Shown here piece after piece: positions 17,887 through 25,949 of a stretch of DNA of 64,000 nt. The stretch lies in contig JAHDWB010000001.1 of the NCBI GenBank assembly GCA_023382595.1, positions 806,001 to 870,000 on the forward strand, read 5' to 3'. The notes below the pieces were generated by a model that saw only the letters and a program-made list of their open reading frames with translations, searched no databases and had not been told where the DNA came from. The translations under genes and the position numbers were made by a program. Each line of letters opens with the position of its first letter. Position 1 is the stretch's first letter. Origin of the DNA: Anaerolineales bacterium (GTDB lineage Bacteria > Chloroflexota > Anaerolineae > Anaerolineales > Villigracilaceae).

Positions 17887-19722
17887 TCACCTGCTCAGCA
17901 ACTGCCCCACCAGCGCCGACAGGTTCTTCATACTGGCGGGCTTGGCAAGGTAGGCATCCGCGCCGGCTTCCAGACAACGTTCGCGGTCGCCGGGCATGGC
18001 TAAGGCGGTGAAGGCGATCATGGGCGTGGAGGCAAATTCCGGCTTGTTACGCAGCGCGCGGATCACATCCAGCCCGTTCATGCCGGGCATCTGCACATCC
18101 ATCACGATCACATGCGGGTGATGCGCCTCTGCCTGCTCGATGGCTTCGACCCCGTCCTGTGCAAGCACCACGCGGTAGCCGGCATGCGTCAAATAATCCG
18201 CTGTGACCATGCGGTTGTACTCGTTATCCTCCGCCAGCAGGATCGTGACCGTACCCGGGGCGGGCGGCGTGGAGCCGGAGACCGCATCGGACCCAGCCGG
18301 GGCGGATTCGCCCTCCTGTGCCGCCATCTCCGCCGCCAACGGCAGGATGAAATAGAAAGTACTGCCCTGCCCGGGCACGCTTTCCACGCCCACACTGCCT
18401 TCGTGCATCTCCGCCAACTGGCGCACGAGCGCCAGCCCCAGCCCGGTTCCGCCGTATCGTTTCGAGTGCGGACCATCCAATTGTGAGAAGGGTTTGAACA
18501 AAAGCGGCAGTTTTTCCGGCGGGATGCCGACGCCCGTATCGCGCACCGCAAAGCGCACGGCGTGCTCGTTCTCGCGCGTCACTTCCAATGCCACCGCGCC
18601 GCCCCCCGGCGTGAACTTGACCGCATTGGAAAGCAGGTTCACAAGCATTTGCTTGAGCCGCCGTCCGTCGGCATGGAGCACCGGCAGGTCGGCGGGGATG
18701 GATGCGCTCAGGCTCAGGTTTTTCTTGCGGGCGGTTTCGTGCATGATGCGCAGCGCCGATTGACAAAGGCTGTTGAGCGGGACGGCATCGTAGTACAGTT
18801 CGAACTTGCCCGCTTCGATCTTGGCAAGGTCGAGAATATCGTTGATCAGGGTCAGCAGGTGGTTTCCGCTTTCTTCGATCATCCCCAGCGGGCGTTCCTG
18901 CGCGGGCGTCAAGCGACCGTACACGCCCTCGCGCATCGATTCGCTCAGGCTGATGACGGCATTCAGCGGCGTTCTTAACTCATGGCTCATGCCCGCTACG
19001 AATTCATTCTTGAGCCTGGAGGCGCTTTCGAGCGCGAGATTGACTTCATGCAGTTCGCCGGTGCGCTCCCGCACGCGTTCTTCGAGCAGGTCGTTCGCCG
19101 TCTGCAGCGCCTGTTCCGCCTGCTTCCGTTCGGAAATATCGCGGTTGACCGCAACCAGGGCAATGACATGCCCATCCTCGCCGCGCACGAGTGCGACCGA
19201 ACTGATGACCGGAAAACGCGCCCCGTCCTTGCGAGCCTGCGTCACTTCCGACTGCCAGTGCCCGTCTTCGAACAGTCTTTTCAGCGCGTTGCCTTCGTCC
19301 TCCCCATCCACATATTCCGTGCGGGTGAATATCTCCAGCCGCTTTCCGAGCACTTCTTCGGCGCTCCAGCCATAGATGCGATGCGCCGCCTCGTTCCAAA
19401 AGGTGACCCTGCCCTCCAGGTCGGTGGCGATCAATGCGTCGGATACGTCATGGATCAGGCTCGCCTGGTAGGCGATCTGTTGTTCGGATTCGTGCAGGGA
19501 ATTGAGATAACCGGAGATGATGGAGTAGATCAGCGCGGCGCTGAGCAACACAAAAAAACCGCCCTTGATGGATTGCCACACGTTATACGCCGCCGGTGTG
19601 GGCAGGAAGATATTCAATGCCCGGTCGGACAGCAGGATCCATAACACGCCAAAAATGGCATAGATTGCCGCTGCGCGCGCGGGCAGCGCCCGTTTTTGCG
19701 CCTTGATCTTATTGAATGCCAT
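17887..19722 (-). CDS. Membrane-bound hybrid histidine kinase (2 TM-PAS-HisKA-HATPase-REC)
   Basis: A 611-residue kinase. Two membrane segments (about residues 16-35 and 48-68) enclose only a short outer loop, then comes a PAS domain (about 80-200), a coiled linker, HisKA with His247 in MSHELRTPLNA, HATPase with DTGVGIP and GTGLGLALVRQ, and a C-terminal receiver (VMDVQMPGMNG). The receiver's end, with the ALAMPGDRERCLEAG block, is nearly the same as in the 2442-residue kinase, so the two C-termini are close paralogues. No partner regulator is adjacent. Output presumably goes to a separate phosphotransfer protein or regulator. Confidence 0.93.
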   Translation of the reverse strand: MAFNKIKAQKRALPARAAAIYAIFGVLWILLSDRALNIFLPTPAAYNVWQSIKGGFFVLLSAALIYSIISGYLNSLHESEQQIAYQASLIHDVSDALIATDLEGRVTFWNEAAHRIYGWSAEEVLGKRLEIFTRTEYVDGEDEGNALKRLFEDGHWQSEVTQARKDGARFPVISSVALVRGEDGHVIALVAVNRDISERKQAEQALQTANDLLEERVRERTGELHEVNLALESASRLKNEFVAGMSHELRTPLNAVISLSESMREGVYGRLTPAQERPLGMIEESGNHLLTLINDILDLAKIEAGKFELYYDAVPLNSLCQSALRIMHETARKKNLSLSASIPADLPVLHADGRRLKQMLVNLLSNAVKFTPGGGAVALEVTRENEHAVRFAVRDTGVGIPPEKLPLLFKPFSQLDGPHSKRYGGTGLGLALVRQLAEMHEGSVGVESVPGQGSTFYFILPLAAEMAAQEGESAPAGSDAVSGSTPPAPGTVTILLAEDNEYNRMVTADYLTHAGYRVVLAQDGVEAIEQAEAHHPHVIVMDVQMPGMNGLDVIRALRNKPEFASTPMIAFTALAMPGDRERCLEAGADAYLAKPASMKNLSALVGQLLSR

Positions 19723-20163
19723 GATAGTTCAATAGTCTTTATTCTAAAATGTATGCGGGTCTCTTAAGACCCGCCCCCTGCGGCATCAGCGGATCGGCTC
19801 CAACTACAATAAATATACCATGTTTACTCCGAACTACAATCATTCTTAGAGGGAGATGCGGCGCGGGTTGGTCCGATGACGGGCATTGCCACGGGCATAT
19901 GGTAGCACCTTTTATTGGTTTCCCAACTTACAACTCAATAACATTTGATTGTTTGCAAAATATACATCCATGTCCCCCACCGCCCCTGCGGGGCACCTAC
20001 CCAAAGGGCACGCTGTCCCCCATATCCGACAATGAGAATACTGGTCATTCATGTTCTTTATATGTCGGATATTGCCCCTACGGGGTGCTTCGCGAGGGGA
20101 GGACGGGAGGGGGCAAAGAAAATTCCGCGCCCATCGTTCCTCCGCGTTCACTTGTGTTAAAAA

Positions 20164-20196
20164 ACAAACAGCCCCCCTTCGCGGGGGGCTGTTTGT
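20164..20196. terminator. Strong GC-rich hairpin, terminator-like
   Basis: A perfect 14-pair stem ACAAACAGCCCCCC / GGGGGGCTGTTTGT with a five-base TTCGC loop. On the minus strand it is followed by TTTTTTAACAC, so it would work as an intrinsic terminator for minus-strand transcription. No gene ends directly upstream in that direction, so it may just be part of the repeat element around it. Confidence 0.45.
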
Positions 20197-20231
20197 ACGT
20201 ATGTGGAGCAATAAAGCTGACAGTTAAAAAT

Positions 20232-20268
20232 GTTCCAGACAGGGTGAGGGGGGCACCCTGTCTGGAAC
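20232..20268. repeat. Perfect 15-bp palindrome with 7-base loop
   Basis: Arms GTTCCAGACAGGGTG (20232-20246) and CACCCTGTCTGGAAC (20254-20268). It has no T-run and no gene end nearby, so a terminator is unlikely. It could be a regulatory or repeat palindrome. Confidence 0.6.
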
Positions 20269-20400
20269 TTCTATATTTTACATGAAACCAATAAAAACGC
20301 AAGACCAAAATCAATAGAGTTTCATTAACAGATTTGAAAAGTCCCGCCGCGCAGGGCGTAAAAAGCGGCGCGCGCCAGCGCATGACACCCGCCCGAAAGA

Positions 20401-21279
20401 ATGATAAGATGGAAAACATTCATGCGGAACCTGTGGCGGTCCCTGTACCCAAAACTCGAGCAATTAAGCACAACGGGGGTCTATGCCATTGCCTTCCTGC
20501 TGATCGTCCTGATCGGCTGGCTCGATTATTCCGCCGGTTCCGAGATCGCTTTCTCCTTCCTCTACCTGCTCCCGATCTCATTCGTCACCTGGTATGCCAG
20601 CCTGCGTGGCGGCTATTTCGTCATTGCCGCAAGCCTTGCCGTCTGGCTGGTCACCACCCGGCTGACGGGCGAATACTACCACAGCGAATGGACCCGCTAC
20701 TTCGACCTCGGTTCGCGGCTGGCGGTCAATCTCCTGATCGCCTTTTTATTGAACGAACTGAAGCTCGCCCTGCAGTTGGAACGCGAGATGTCGCGCCGCG
20801 ACCCGCTGACGGGCATCTTCAACAGCCGCGAGTTCCGCGCACAATTGGGGCAGGAATTACAGCGCGCCGACCGGCTCTCCTACCCCATCAGCCTGATGTA
20901 TATCGACCTCGACAACTTCAAACAGGTCAACGACACGCGCGGTCACAGCGCCGGGGACGAGCAATTGAAACGCATCGCGCAGGTCATCGGCGGCATCATC
21001 CGCAAAACCGACCTGTTCGCGCGGCTGGGCGGCGACGAGTTCGCGCTGTTCCTGCCGAATGTCGACCGCGCCAGCGTTAAATACGTGGTCAACAAGGTGG
21101 AGGAAGCCGTCTCGCGTGAAATGACCGCGCTGGCTTCGCCGGTTACCCTCAGCATCGGCGTGGTCACATTCCACTCCCCGCCCCTGTCTGTGGACGACCT
21201 TTTGAACAAAGCCGACGCGCTGATGTACCGGGCAAAGACGGCGGGCAAACAACGCGCCATGTACTTCGTGGTCGAATGA
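20401..21279 (+). CDS. Membrane diguanylate cyclase (GGDEF) with inhibitory I-site
   Basis: A protein of up to 292 residues (285 from a second ATG at 20422). The N-terminal half has about four membrane segments with a MASE-like pattern, from about residue 27 to 122. A GGDEF domain starts at RRDPLTGIFN. The catalytic motif GGDEF is intact at 210-214. The primary inhibitory site RxxD (Arg201 to Asp204) lies exactly five residues before it, so product inhibition is expected. It should make cyclic-di-GMP at the membrane. The start is uncertain because no good ribosome binding site is seen before either ATG. A hairpin terminator follows six bases after the stop. Confidence 0.9.
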   Translation: MIRWKTFMRNLWRSLYPKLEQLSTTGVYAIAFLLIVLIGWLDYSAGSEIAFSFLYLLPISFVTWYASLRGGYFVIAASLAVWLVTTRLTGEYYHSEWTRYFDLGSRLAVNLLIAFLLNELKLALQLEREMSRRDPLTGIFNSREFRAQLGQELQRADRLSYPISLMYIDLDNFKQVNDTRGHSAGDEQLKRIAQVIGGIIRKTDLFARLGGDEFALFLPNVDRASVKYVVNKVEEAVSREMTALASPVTLSIGVVTFHSPPLSVDDLLNKADALMYRAKTAGKQRAMYFVVE

Positions 21280-21284
21280 CATGC

Positions 21285-21315
21285 AAAGACCGCCGCTCAA
21301 AAAGCGGCGGTCTTT
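21285..21315 (+). terminator. Intrinsic terminator-like hairpin after the cyclase gene
   Basis: A 12-pair stem AAAGACCGCCGC / GCGGCGGTCTTT with a seven-base loop, six bases after the cyclase stop. The downstream T-run is short, so termination may rely mainly on the stable stem. Confidence 0.65.
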
Positions 21316-21439
21316 ACAAAGCAGGGGCATACCGGTAAACAGGTCAACTTTTAACTCACTTGGGGACAGCCCTCTCAGGCTGCCCCCTCATAAGTCCCAG
21401 GGCGCTTTCCCCTAAGGAGAGACGCCCCGGCCGCAATAT

Positions 21440-22084
21440 CTAGGGGATCAAGCCAAGTTCTTTGGCGCGCGAGATGGCGGCGGCTTTCGTCCGCACGCCC
21501 AGGCGTTCGTAGGTTTCCGAGAGCAGGTTGCGCACGGTGGAAGGCGCAATGCCCAATTGTTGGGCGGCATGCTCGGTCGAAAGGTCCGGGTAGGCGGCGC
21601 AAAAGGTCAGCACCACCAGTTGTCGGTTGGTGAGAACCGGCTTGCCTTCCGCGTCCGTTTCCAGCCCCTCGAAGTACCGTCCGCCCGAGGAAACGCTCTT
21701 GAGAATGGCGGGCAGCCTGCGGATGGCGTCGCCGTTGCCCTTCAAAATGTAGCCGCTCACGCCCGCCTGCGCCAATGCCTTCACCAGCGCGGGCTGTTCG
21801 AGCATCGAGATGACCAGGATATTCAACTGCGGGTTGTTCTTCAGGATGTAGGGGACGTAATGGAGGATCGGGATCGGGTTCCTGTCCATCGCCGAGGTGG
21901 GCACGTTCACATCCATGATGAGCACGTCCAGCTCGCGCGTTTTCTCCAACAGGTCGTTCAGTTCCTCGCCGTTTTGCGCCACGCCCACCAGTTGAATGCC
22001 GCTGGCTTCGGTCAGGCGCATGTGATAGCCGTCGATGATCCCCTGATGATCTTCCACAACGGCAACCTTGATCGGAGACGGCAT
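21440..22084 (-). CDS. NarL/FixJ family response regulator
   Basis: A 214-residue regulator. The receiver has VVEDHQG and the phospho-acceptor Asp in VLIMDVNVP; the C-terminal LuxR-type helix-turn-helix contains LGIAPSTVRNLLSETYERLGV. The insertion SAMDRNPIPILHYVPYILKNNP after the acceptor loop is longer than usual. It lies 70 bases downstream of a NarX-type kinase on the same strand and is its obvious partner. Controlled genes are unknown. Confidence 0.92.
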   Translation of the reverse strand: MPSPIKVAVVEDHQGIIDGYHMRLTEASGIQLVGVAQNGEELNDLLEKTRELDVLIMDVNVPTSAMDRNPIPILHYVPYILKNNPQLNILVISMLEQPALVKALAQAGVSGYILKGNGDAIRRLPAILKSVSSGGRYFEGLETDAEGKPVLTNRQLVVLTFCAAYPDLSTEHAAQQLGIAPSTVRNLLSETYERLGVRTKAAAISRAKELGLIP

Positions 22085-22154
22085 ACAGCAAAAACCTTTC
22101 GCACTCCAAGTATATGGTCAAAAAACCCGCATGACGGGCAGGCAGTACATTTGC

Positions 22155-23267
22155 CTATACATTGGAATCGGGCGCGGAGGGTTCCTCGAACGGCGCGCGC
22201 ACGGTGATGGTGAATCCGCCCGGCGAGGAGCGGGTTTCCACCGTGCCGCCCAGCAGTTGGAAGCGTTCCTTCATCCCAAGCATGCCGATTCCCCCCGCGC
22301 CCGAACCTGCCGCTTCGCCCCTGCCGTTATCCCCCACCGACATTTCGATCCAGCCATCCTCGTGCGCAAGGCGCACATGCACCTCGGTCGCCTCGGCGTG
22401 TTTCATCACATTGGTCAGCGCCTCCTGCAAAAAACGGAACAGGCTGATGGAGGTCTCCTCGTTCACATACGGCAGCACCGCGCCCTCGTAGAAGATGTCG
22501 ATCGGCTTGTCGCGCTGGAACTCGTTGCAATATTCCTGCATGGCAAGGTTGATGTCGCCCACATCCAGCAGGGCGGGGCGCATTTTGTGCGAGAGCGCGC
22601 GGATGGTGCCCAGCGTTATATCGATCTGCGCGAGCATGGCGCTCAGGCGCTGGCGCATCCCCGCCGCGTTCCGCGCGGTCCTGCCGCGCGCGGGCGCAGC
22701 GGGCGGCAGGTCTGCCAGCAGCGCTTCCACCGTATAGCGCAGGTTGACCAGCAATTGCCCCGCCTGGTCGTGCAGTTCGCGCGCCACAAAGCGCCGCTCG
22801 GCTTCCTGCAAACGCAGGGTCGCGCGCGTCAGTTCCTGCATCTTCGCCGAGGTTTCGATCAGTTCGTCCTTTTGTCTTTTCAGGCTGTTGAGCATCGCCT
22901 GCGTGGAAGAGATCAACAGGTCGATCTCATCGGTGAAGAAAGGTTCGCCGCCGCGCACGCCGGAAAGGTCGATCTCCTGCGTGTCCGTCCGCCCCTGCGC
23001 CGGGGAGGACGCCCGACCGGCGGAGATTTCACGCGCATAGCGGTAGAACGAGATGAAAATGACGAGGTAGGGGATCACAAAGATGGCGCGCGCCAGCGTC
23101 AGCAGGCTGGCGTCGATGTGCGGAATGATCTGCGCCCATTCCAGCAAAATGAAGACCACCGCCATGTACAACGGCGTGACCACCAGAAAAAAGACGAGCC
23201 AGACCACCAGCCGTGAAAAGGCTGTGCGTTTTCCTGCCGGCGGTTGGGGAGGCTGTGAGTGCGTCAC
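22155..23267 (-). CDS. NarX-type sensor histidine kinase (2 TM, HisKA_3, HATPase)
   Basis: About 370 residues from GTG 23267. Two membrane segments (about residues 20-45 and 55-80) are followed by a linker, then a HisKA_3 domain with the phospho-accepting His near residue 166 in ARELHDQAGQLL, and a HATPase domain (QEALTNVMKHA, GDNGRGEA, GIGMLGMKERF). It signals to the NarL-type regulator that follows. The frame stays open to 23393, but that extension translates a repeat element and is rejected. GTG 23267 lies seven bases after TATAAT, with no ribosome binding site, which suggests a leaderless message; the start is therefore moderately certain. Confidence 0.85.
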   Translation of the reverse strand: MTHSQPPQPPAGKRTAFSRLVVWLVFFLVVTPLYMAVVFILLEWAQIIPHIDASLLTLARAIFVIPYLVIFISFYRYAREISAGRASSPAQGRTDTQEIDLSGVRGGEPFFTDEIDLLISSTQAMLNSLKRQKDELIETSAKMQELTRATLRLQEAERRFVARELHDQAGQLLVNLRYTVEALLADLPPAAPARGRTARNAAGMRQRLSAMLAQIDITLGTIRALSHKMRPALLDVGDINLAMQEYCNEFQRDKPIDIFYEGAVLPYVNEETSISLFRFLQEALTNVMKHAEATEVHVRLAHEDGWIEMSVGDNGRGEAAGSGAGGIGMLGMKERFQLLGGTVETRSSPGGFTITVRAPFEEPSAPDSNV

Positions 23268-23569
23268 TTTGGAAATTATAGTAGATGATTTCGGTAAAAA
23301 GATGATGTCACCCTGAGCCGAAGCCCTGAGTGGAGCGAAAGGGCAGGCGAAGGGTCTCCGCGCCTTGAGCAGGATAAAAACTGACTTTTGCAAGAAGTTT
23401 TAATGAAAGAAACCGCCCCCCAAGGCGGATAATACTCATAGGACAGCCGTTTCCGGCTGTCCACACTCATGATTCCGAGGCGGCTCCCCTCAAGCTCCGG
23501 CACGCTCGGCAGCAATGGTACGCCCGTGGTACCCCTTGATACCCGCCTATGATTATCCACTTCATCCCG
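23268..23569. other. Intergenic region with repeat fragment and hairpin
   Basis: Between divergent genes. On the kinase side TATAAT (minus strand, 23275-23280) is a likely -10 box. From about 23305 to 23360 lies a CACCCTGAGCCGAAGCCCTG-type sequence with partial self-complementarity (CGAAGGGTCT), which looks like a dispersed repeat. GGACAGCC/GGCTGTCC with a six-base loop is at 23441-23462. I see no gene here. Confidence 0.55.
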
Positions 23570-23597
23570 AAAATGTCAAAATTTTTTTTGACATTTT
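23570..23597 (+). promoter_or_regulatory. Perfect 12-bp palindrome over the -35 box of the XRE regulator gene (candidate operator)
   Basis: AAAATGTCAAAA, four T, TTTTGACATTTT. The right half contains the TTGACA -35 hexamer of the promoter of the following regulator gene. Such placement is typical of autorepressed XRE-family genes. Binding is inferred from position only. Confidence 0.55.
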
Positions 23598-23616
23598 CCT
23601 GTAAAATAACTACAAG
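23588..23616 (+). promoter_or_regulatory. Sigma70-type promoter of the XRE regulator gene
   Basis: TTGACA (23588-23593), 17 bases, TACAAG (23611-23616). The -35 is perfect; the -10 matches four of six positions. Confidence 0.55.
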
Positions 23617-23651
23617 CGGACTCAAAGATTTTTTTGAATGGAGGAATGGAC

Positions 23652-24545
23652 ATGGATCGTTTTGAGTTCGGCGCGCTGGTCGCGTCTTTAAGGGAGGATC
23701 TGCGTTGGACCCAGTTGGAACTTGCCGAACGGTCGGGCGTGGATGTGGCAGCCATCAGCAACATCGAACGGGGCGCAAGAAGGAACCTTTTAAAGGACAA
23801 TGTCCTTGTAAAACTGGCGGATGCGCTCAGGCTGACGACCTTCGAACGCCAGGAATTTTTGTTTTCCGCCAGCGGCGTCGGCTATGCCGACATGCTGCGC
23901 AACGGCTCGGGGGCTGCAAAATTGGAATTCGATCCCGGTTCCTTTATCGAGTCGATGGGCGAAGCCATCGGACGCATCACTCTGCCCGTCCTTGTCACCG
24001 ATGCGTTCTGCGATATGCTGCTGGTCAACCGCAGCCTGTTCGAGTTCTATCATGCCCCGCAGGCGCTGCTCGAAACGGCGGAAGGCGGCGTCAGCGGGTT
24101 CAACCAGATGCGCTATGTCTTCCACAAGGACTCGAACTTCCGCGACCTGATCGGGCACGAACGCTGGGATCATTTCGCCCTGCTCAACGCCCGCTACTTC
24201 CGCAGGCGCACATTGCGCGTGCGTTCGCATCCGTATTTTGCCGCCCTGTTGAACGAATTGCTGGATGAAAGGACCTATCCGTCGTTCCAGGCATGCTGGC
24301 GCAGGATGGTATTCGAAAGCCATGACGAGTATCATGTCACCTTCGGTGCGCGGGAGGGAGAGGGGGACCGTGATTTTGTGGCGCTCGAGTGCCTGCTCGC
24401 GCTGACGCCCTACGGCGACCTGTACCTGCAGCAACTCCTGCCGTTGAATAAAAGTTCGGCGGATAATATGCACGCCATCGCGGATAAAGCGGGTGAAGGG
24501 TATATCGCGCTCGCGCCCTTCCCCGATAAACGCAAGTGGGGCTAG
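23652..24545 (+). CDS. XRE family transcriptional regulator with MmyB-like ligand-binding domain
   Basis: About 297 residues. The N-terminal helix-turn-helix (residues 4-65) contains RWTQLELAERSGVDVAAIS and NIERGARR. From about residue 100 comes a PAS-like MmyB domain with ITLPVLVTDAFCDMLLVN, GFNQMRYVFH and NARYFRRRTL blocks. Family members are thought to bind small, possibly fatty-acid, ligands. I chose ATG 23652, seven bases after GGAGG; ATG 23646 and TTG 23634 are too close to or within that site. A palindrome over its own promoter suggests autoregulation. No obvious target gene is adjacent. Confidence 0.87.
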   Translation: MDRFEFGALVASLREDLRWTQLELAERSGVDVAAISNIERGARRNLLKDNVLVKLADALRLTTFERQEFLFSASGVGYADMLRNGSGAAKLEFDPGSFIESMGEAIGRITLPVLVTDAFCDMLLVNRSLFEFYHAPQALLETAEGGVSGFNQMRYVFHKDSNFRDLIGHERWDHFALLNARYFRRRTLRVRSHPYFAALLNELLDERTYPSFQACWRRMVFESHDEYHVTFGAREGEGDRDFVALECLLALTPYGDLYLQQLLPLNKSSADNMHAIADKAGEGYIALAPFPDKRKWG

Positions 24546-24556
24546 GCGCGCGGCAA

Positions 24557-24596
24557 AAAACGACCGCTGTCCAATGCGAGGGACAGCGGTCGTTTT
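24557..24596 (+). terminator. Intrinsic terminator, possibly bidirectional
   Basis: A perfect 16-pair stem AAAACGACCGCTGTCC / GGACAGCGGTCGTTTT with an eight-base loop, twelve bases after the XRE gene stop. A-run and T-run flank it, so it can act for both strands, although the minus-strand pfkA stop lies 160 bases away. Confidence 0.75.
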
Positions 24597-24756
24597 GCGG
24601 AAGACTCCGCATGGAGTTCACAAGAATGTCAGCGTTTTTATCCGCAGAGTGCGCCGGTCTGCGCGGACCCTGCCCCTACTTTCTTTCAACTCCGTCCGAT
24701 CTGTGTCATCCGCGCAGCCGTGCCGGCACGATCTTTCACGGCTTTTTCTTCCATAT

Positions 24757-25839
24757 TCACTCGTCCCCAAAGTAGATACCGATGTTCCGCGCGGTGACGA
24801 CCGCGTCGCCATGGAGATCCACGCGCTTGGGAACCGCGACGGCTTCCGCGAGGGAAATATCGGTGATCTCGCCGCACTGCATCGACACCATGCGGTCAAA
24901 TCCGCCGCGGGCGGCGAGCCGTACCGCCGCTGCGCCACAGCGTGTGGCGAGCCAGCGGTCGAAGGCGGTGGGAGTCCCGCCGCGCTGTAAATGACCGAGC
25001 ACGGTCACGCGCGATTCGAATCCCTGGCTCTCGATGTACTCCCCCACCATCTGACCGATCCCGCCCAGCCGCGGCACATAGACCTCGTCGCCTTTCCGCG
25101 AATAGACCTGTCCGCCGCCTTCGAGCTTCGCCCCTTCCGAAACCGCCAGGATGCTGAACTTGCGTCCCTTCGCCGCGCGGGTGCGGATCTTCGCCATGAT
25201 GCTTTCGAACTTGAACGGGATCTCGGGGATCAGGATCACGTCCGCGCCGCCGGAGACGCCGGCATTCAACGCGATAAATCCGGCATCGCGCCCCATCAAT
25301 TCGATCACCATCGCGCGGTGATGCGACTCCGCCGTGGTATGCAGGCGGTCGATGGCTTCGGTGGCGATGTTCACCGCGGTATCGAAGCCGAAGGATATTT
25401 CCGTGCCGCCGATGTCATTGTCGATCGTCTTCGGGACGCCGATGACCGGCACGCCCTTTTGGGCAAGTTCATGCGCGATGTGAAGCGTGCCGTCGCCGCC
25501 CAGCACGAGCAGGGCATCCATCTTTAATCGCTCGATGCCCTTCACGATCTCGTCCGAGACGTCGATGGTCACTTCCTTTCCGTCACGGATGACCTTGCGG
25601 GCGTAGGGATTCCCGCGGTTCGCCGCGCCAAGGATCGTCCCGCCGCGCGGCAGGATCCCGCGCACCTCCTCGACGCCGAGCGGAACGATGCCGTCCTCTT
25701 CGAGAAAACCGTCGTAGCCGTTGCGGATCCCCAGCGCCTCGCAGTCATATTCATTGACCGCCGTCTTCACCGCCGCGCGGATGACGGCGTTCAAGCCCGG
25801 CGCATCGCCCCCGCCTGTAAGAATTCCAATTCGTTTCAT
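24757..25839 (-). CDS. pfkA: 6-phosphofructokinase
   Basis: A 360-residue PfkA-type enzyme of glycolysis. It has the N-terminal GILTGGGDAPGLNA, GGDGT at 114-118, the catalytic PKTIDND (Asp140 equals Asp127 of the E. coli enzyme), MGRDAGF and the QRGGTP block. The residue equivalent to E. coli 104 is Gly117, the ATP-type residue, while position 124 is Lys137, as in pyrophosphate-dependent and group III enzymes. Actinobacterial enzymes with this Gly/Lys combination are ATP-dependent, so ATP use is the better guess. Monocistronic; its ATG follows GAGGAGC. Confidence 0.95.
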   Translation of the reverse strand: MKRIGILTGGGDAPGLNAVIRAAVKTAVNEYDCEALGIRNGYDGFLEEDGIVPLGVEEVRGILPRGGTILGAANRGNPYARKVIRDGKEVTIDVSDEIVKGIERLKMDALLVLGGDGTLHIAHELAQKGVPVIGVPKTIDNDIGGTEISFGFDTAVNIATEAIDRLHTTAESHHRAMVIELMGRDAGFIALNAGVSGGADVILIPEIPFKFESIMAKIRTRAAKGRKFSILAVSEGAKLEGGGQVYSRKGDEVYVPRLGGIGQMVGEYIESQGFESRVTVLGHLQRGGTPTAFDRWLATRCGAAAVRLAARGGFDRMVSMQCGEITDISLAEAVAVPKRVDLHGDAVVTARNIGIYFGDE

Positions 25840-25913
25840 TGCGCAGCTCCTCGTTGAAAAAATACGCGCTTATGATACCCGATTCAGCGGGTTGCTACCA
25901 ACCATTTCCTTTC

Positions 25914-25942
25914 TTGCAATTCAACTTCATCGCCCATATAAT
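25914..25942 (+). promoter_or_regulatory. Promoter of the DUF2085 gene, probably leaderless
   Basis: TTGCAA (25914-25919), 17 bases, TATAAT (25937-25942). The start codon is only seven bases after the -10 box, which puts the expected transcription start at or next to the A of ATG 25950. No ribosome binding site precedes the ATG. Confidence 0.6.
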
Positions 25943-25949
25943 GTGACGG

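Larger units (their letters stand above)
19910..20296. repeat. 387-bp segment bounded by a perfect 13-bp inverted repeat (possible MITE-like element)
   Basis: TTTTATTGGTTTC at 19910-19922 and GAAACCAATAAAA at 20284-20296 are exact inverse complements. They bracket three internal palindromes and no coding sequence. This is the layout of a small non-autonomous element. No target-site duplication can be recognised beside the ends, and no transposase is in the window, so the assignment is tentative. Confidence 0.3.
19723..20400. other. Intergenic region of 678 bases, rich in palindromes
   Basis: No gene is supported here. The divergent kinase and cyclase genes should both have promoters in it, but I see no clear pair. 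It contains the small stem GCGGGTC/GACCCGC (19754-19773), a stem ATATCCGACA/TGTCGGATAT around 20018-20072, a 14-pair GC-rich hairpin (20164-20196) and a perfect 15-pair palindrome (20232-20268). A 13-base inverted repeat brackets most of these. Long open frames across it have no family resemblance and follow the repeats. Confidence 0.6.

Noticed and set aside
17738-20268. CRISPR array
   Set aside because: The palindromes are single or paired inverted repeats, not regularly spaced direct repeats with unique spacers, and no cas gene is present.
19749-20419. Open frames of 99-178 codons in the palindrome-rich gap
   Set aside because: They run through hairpins and repeats, have no family resemblance and no ribosome binding sites.
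22068-23216. Plus-strand open frame of 382 codons opposite the NarX-type kinase
   Set aside because: Arg/His-rich product without family features; antisense to a well-supported kinase.
23268-23393. N-terminal extension of the NarX-type kinase by 42 codons
   Set aside because: The extension translates a repeat-like intergenic sequence and lacks any ribosome binding site; GTG 23267 just after TATAAT is more plausible.
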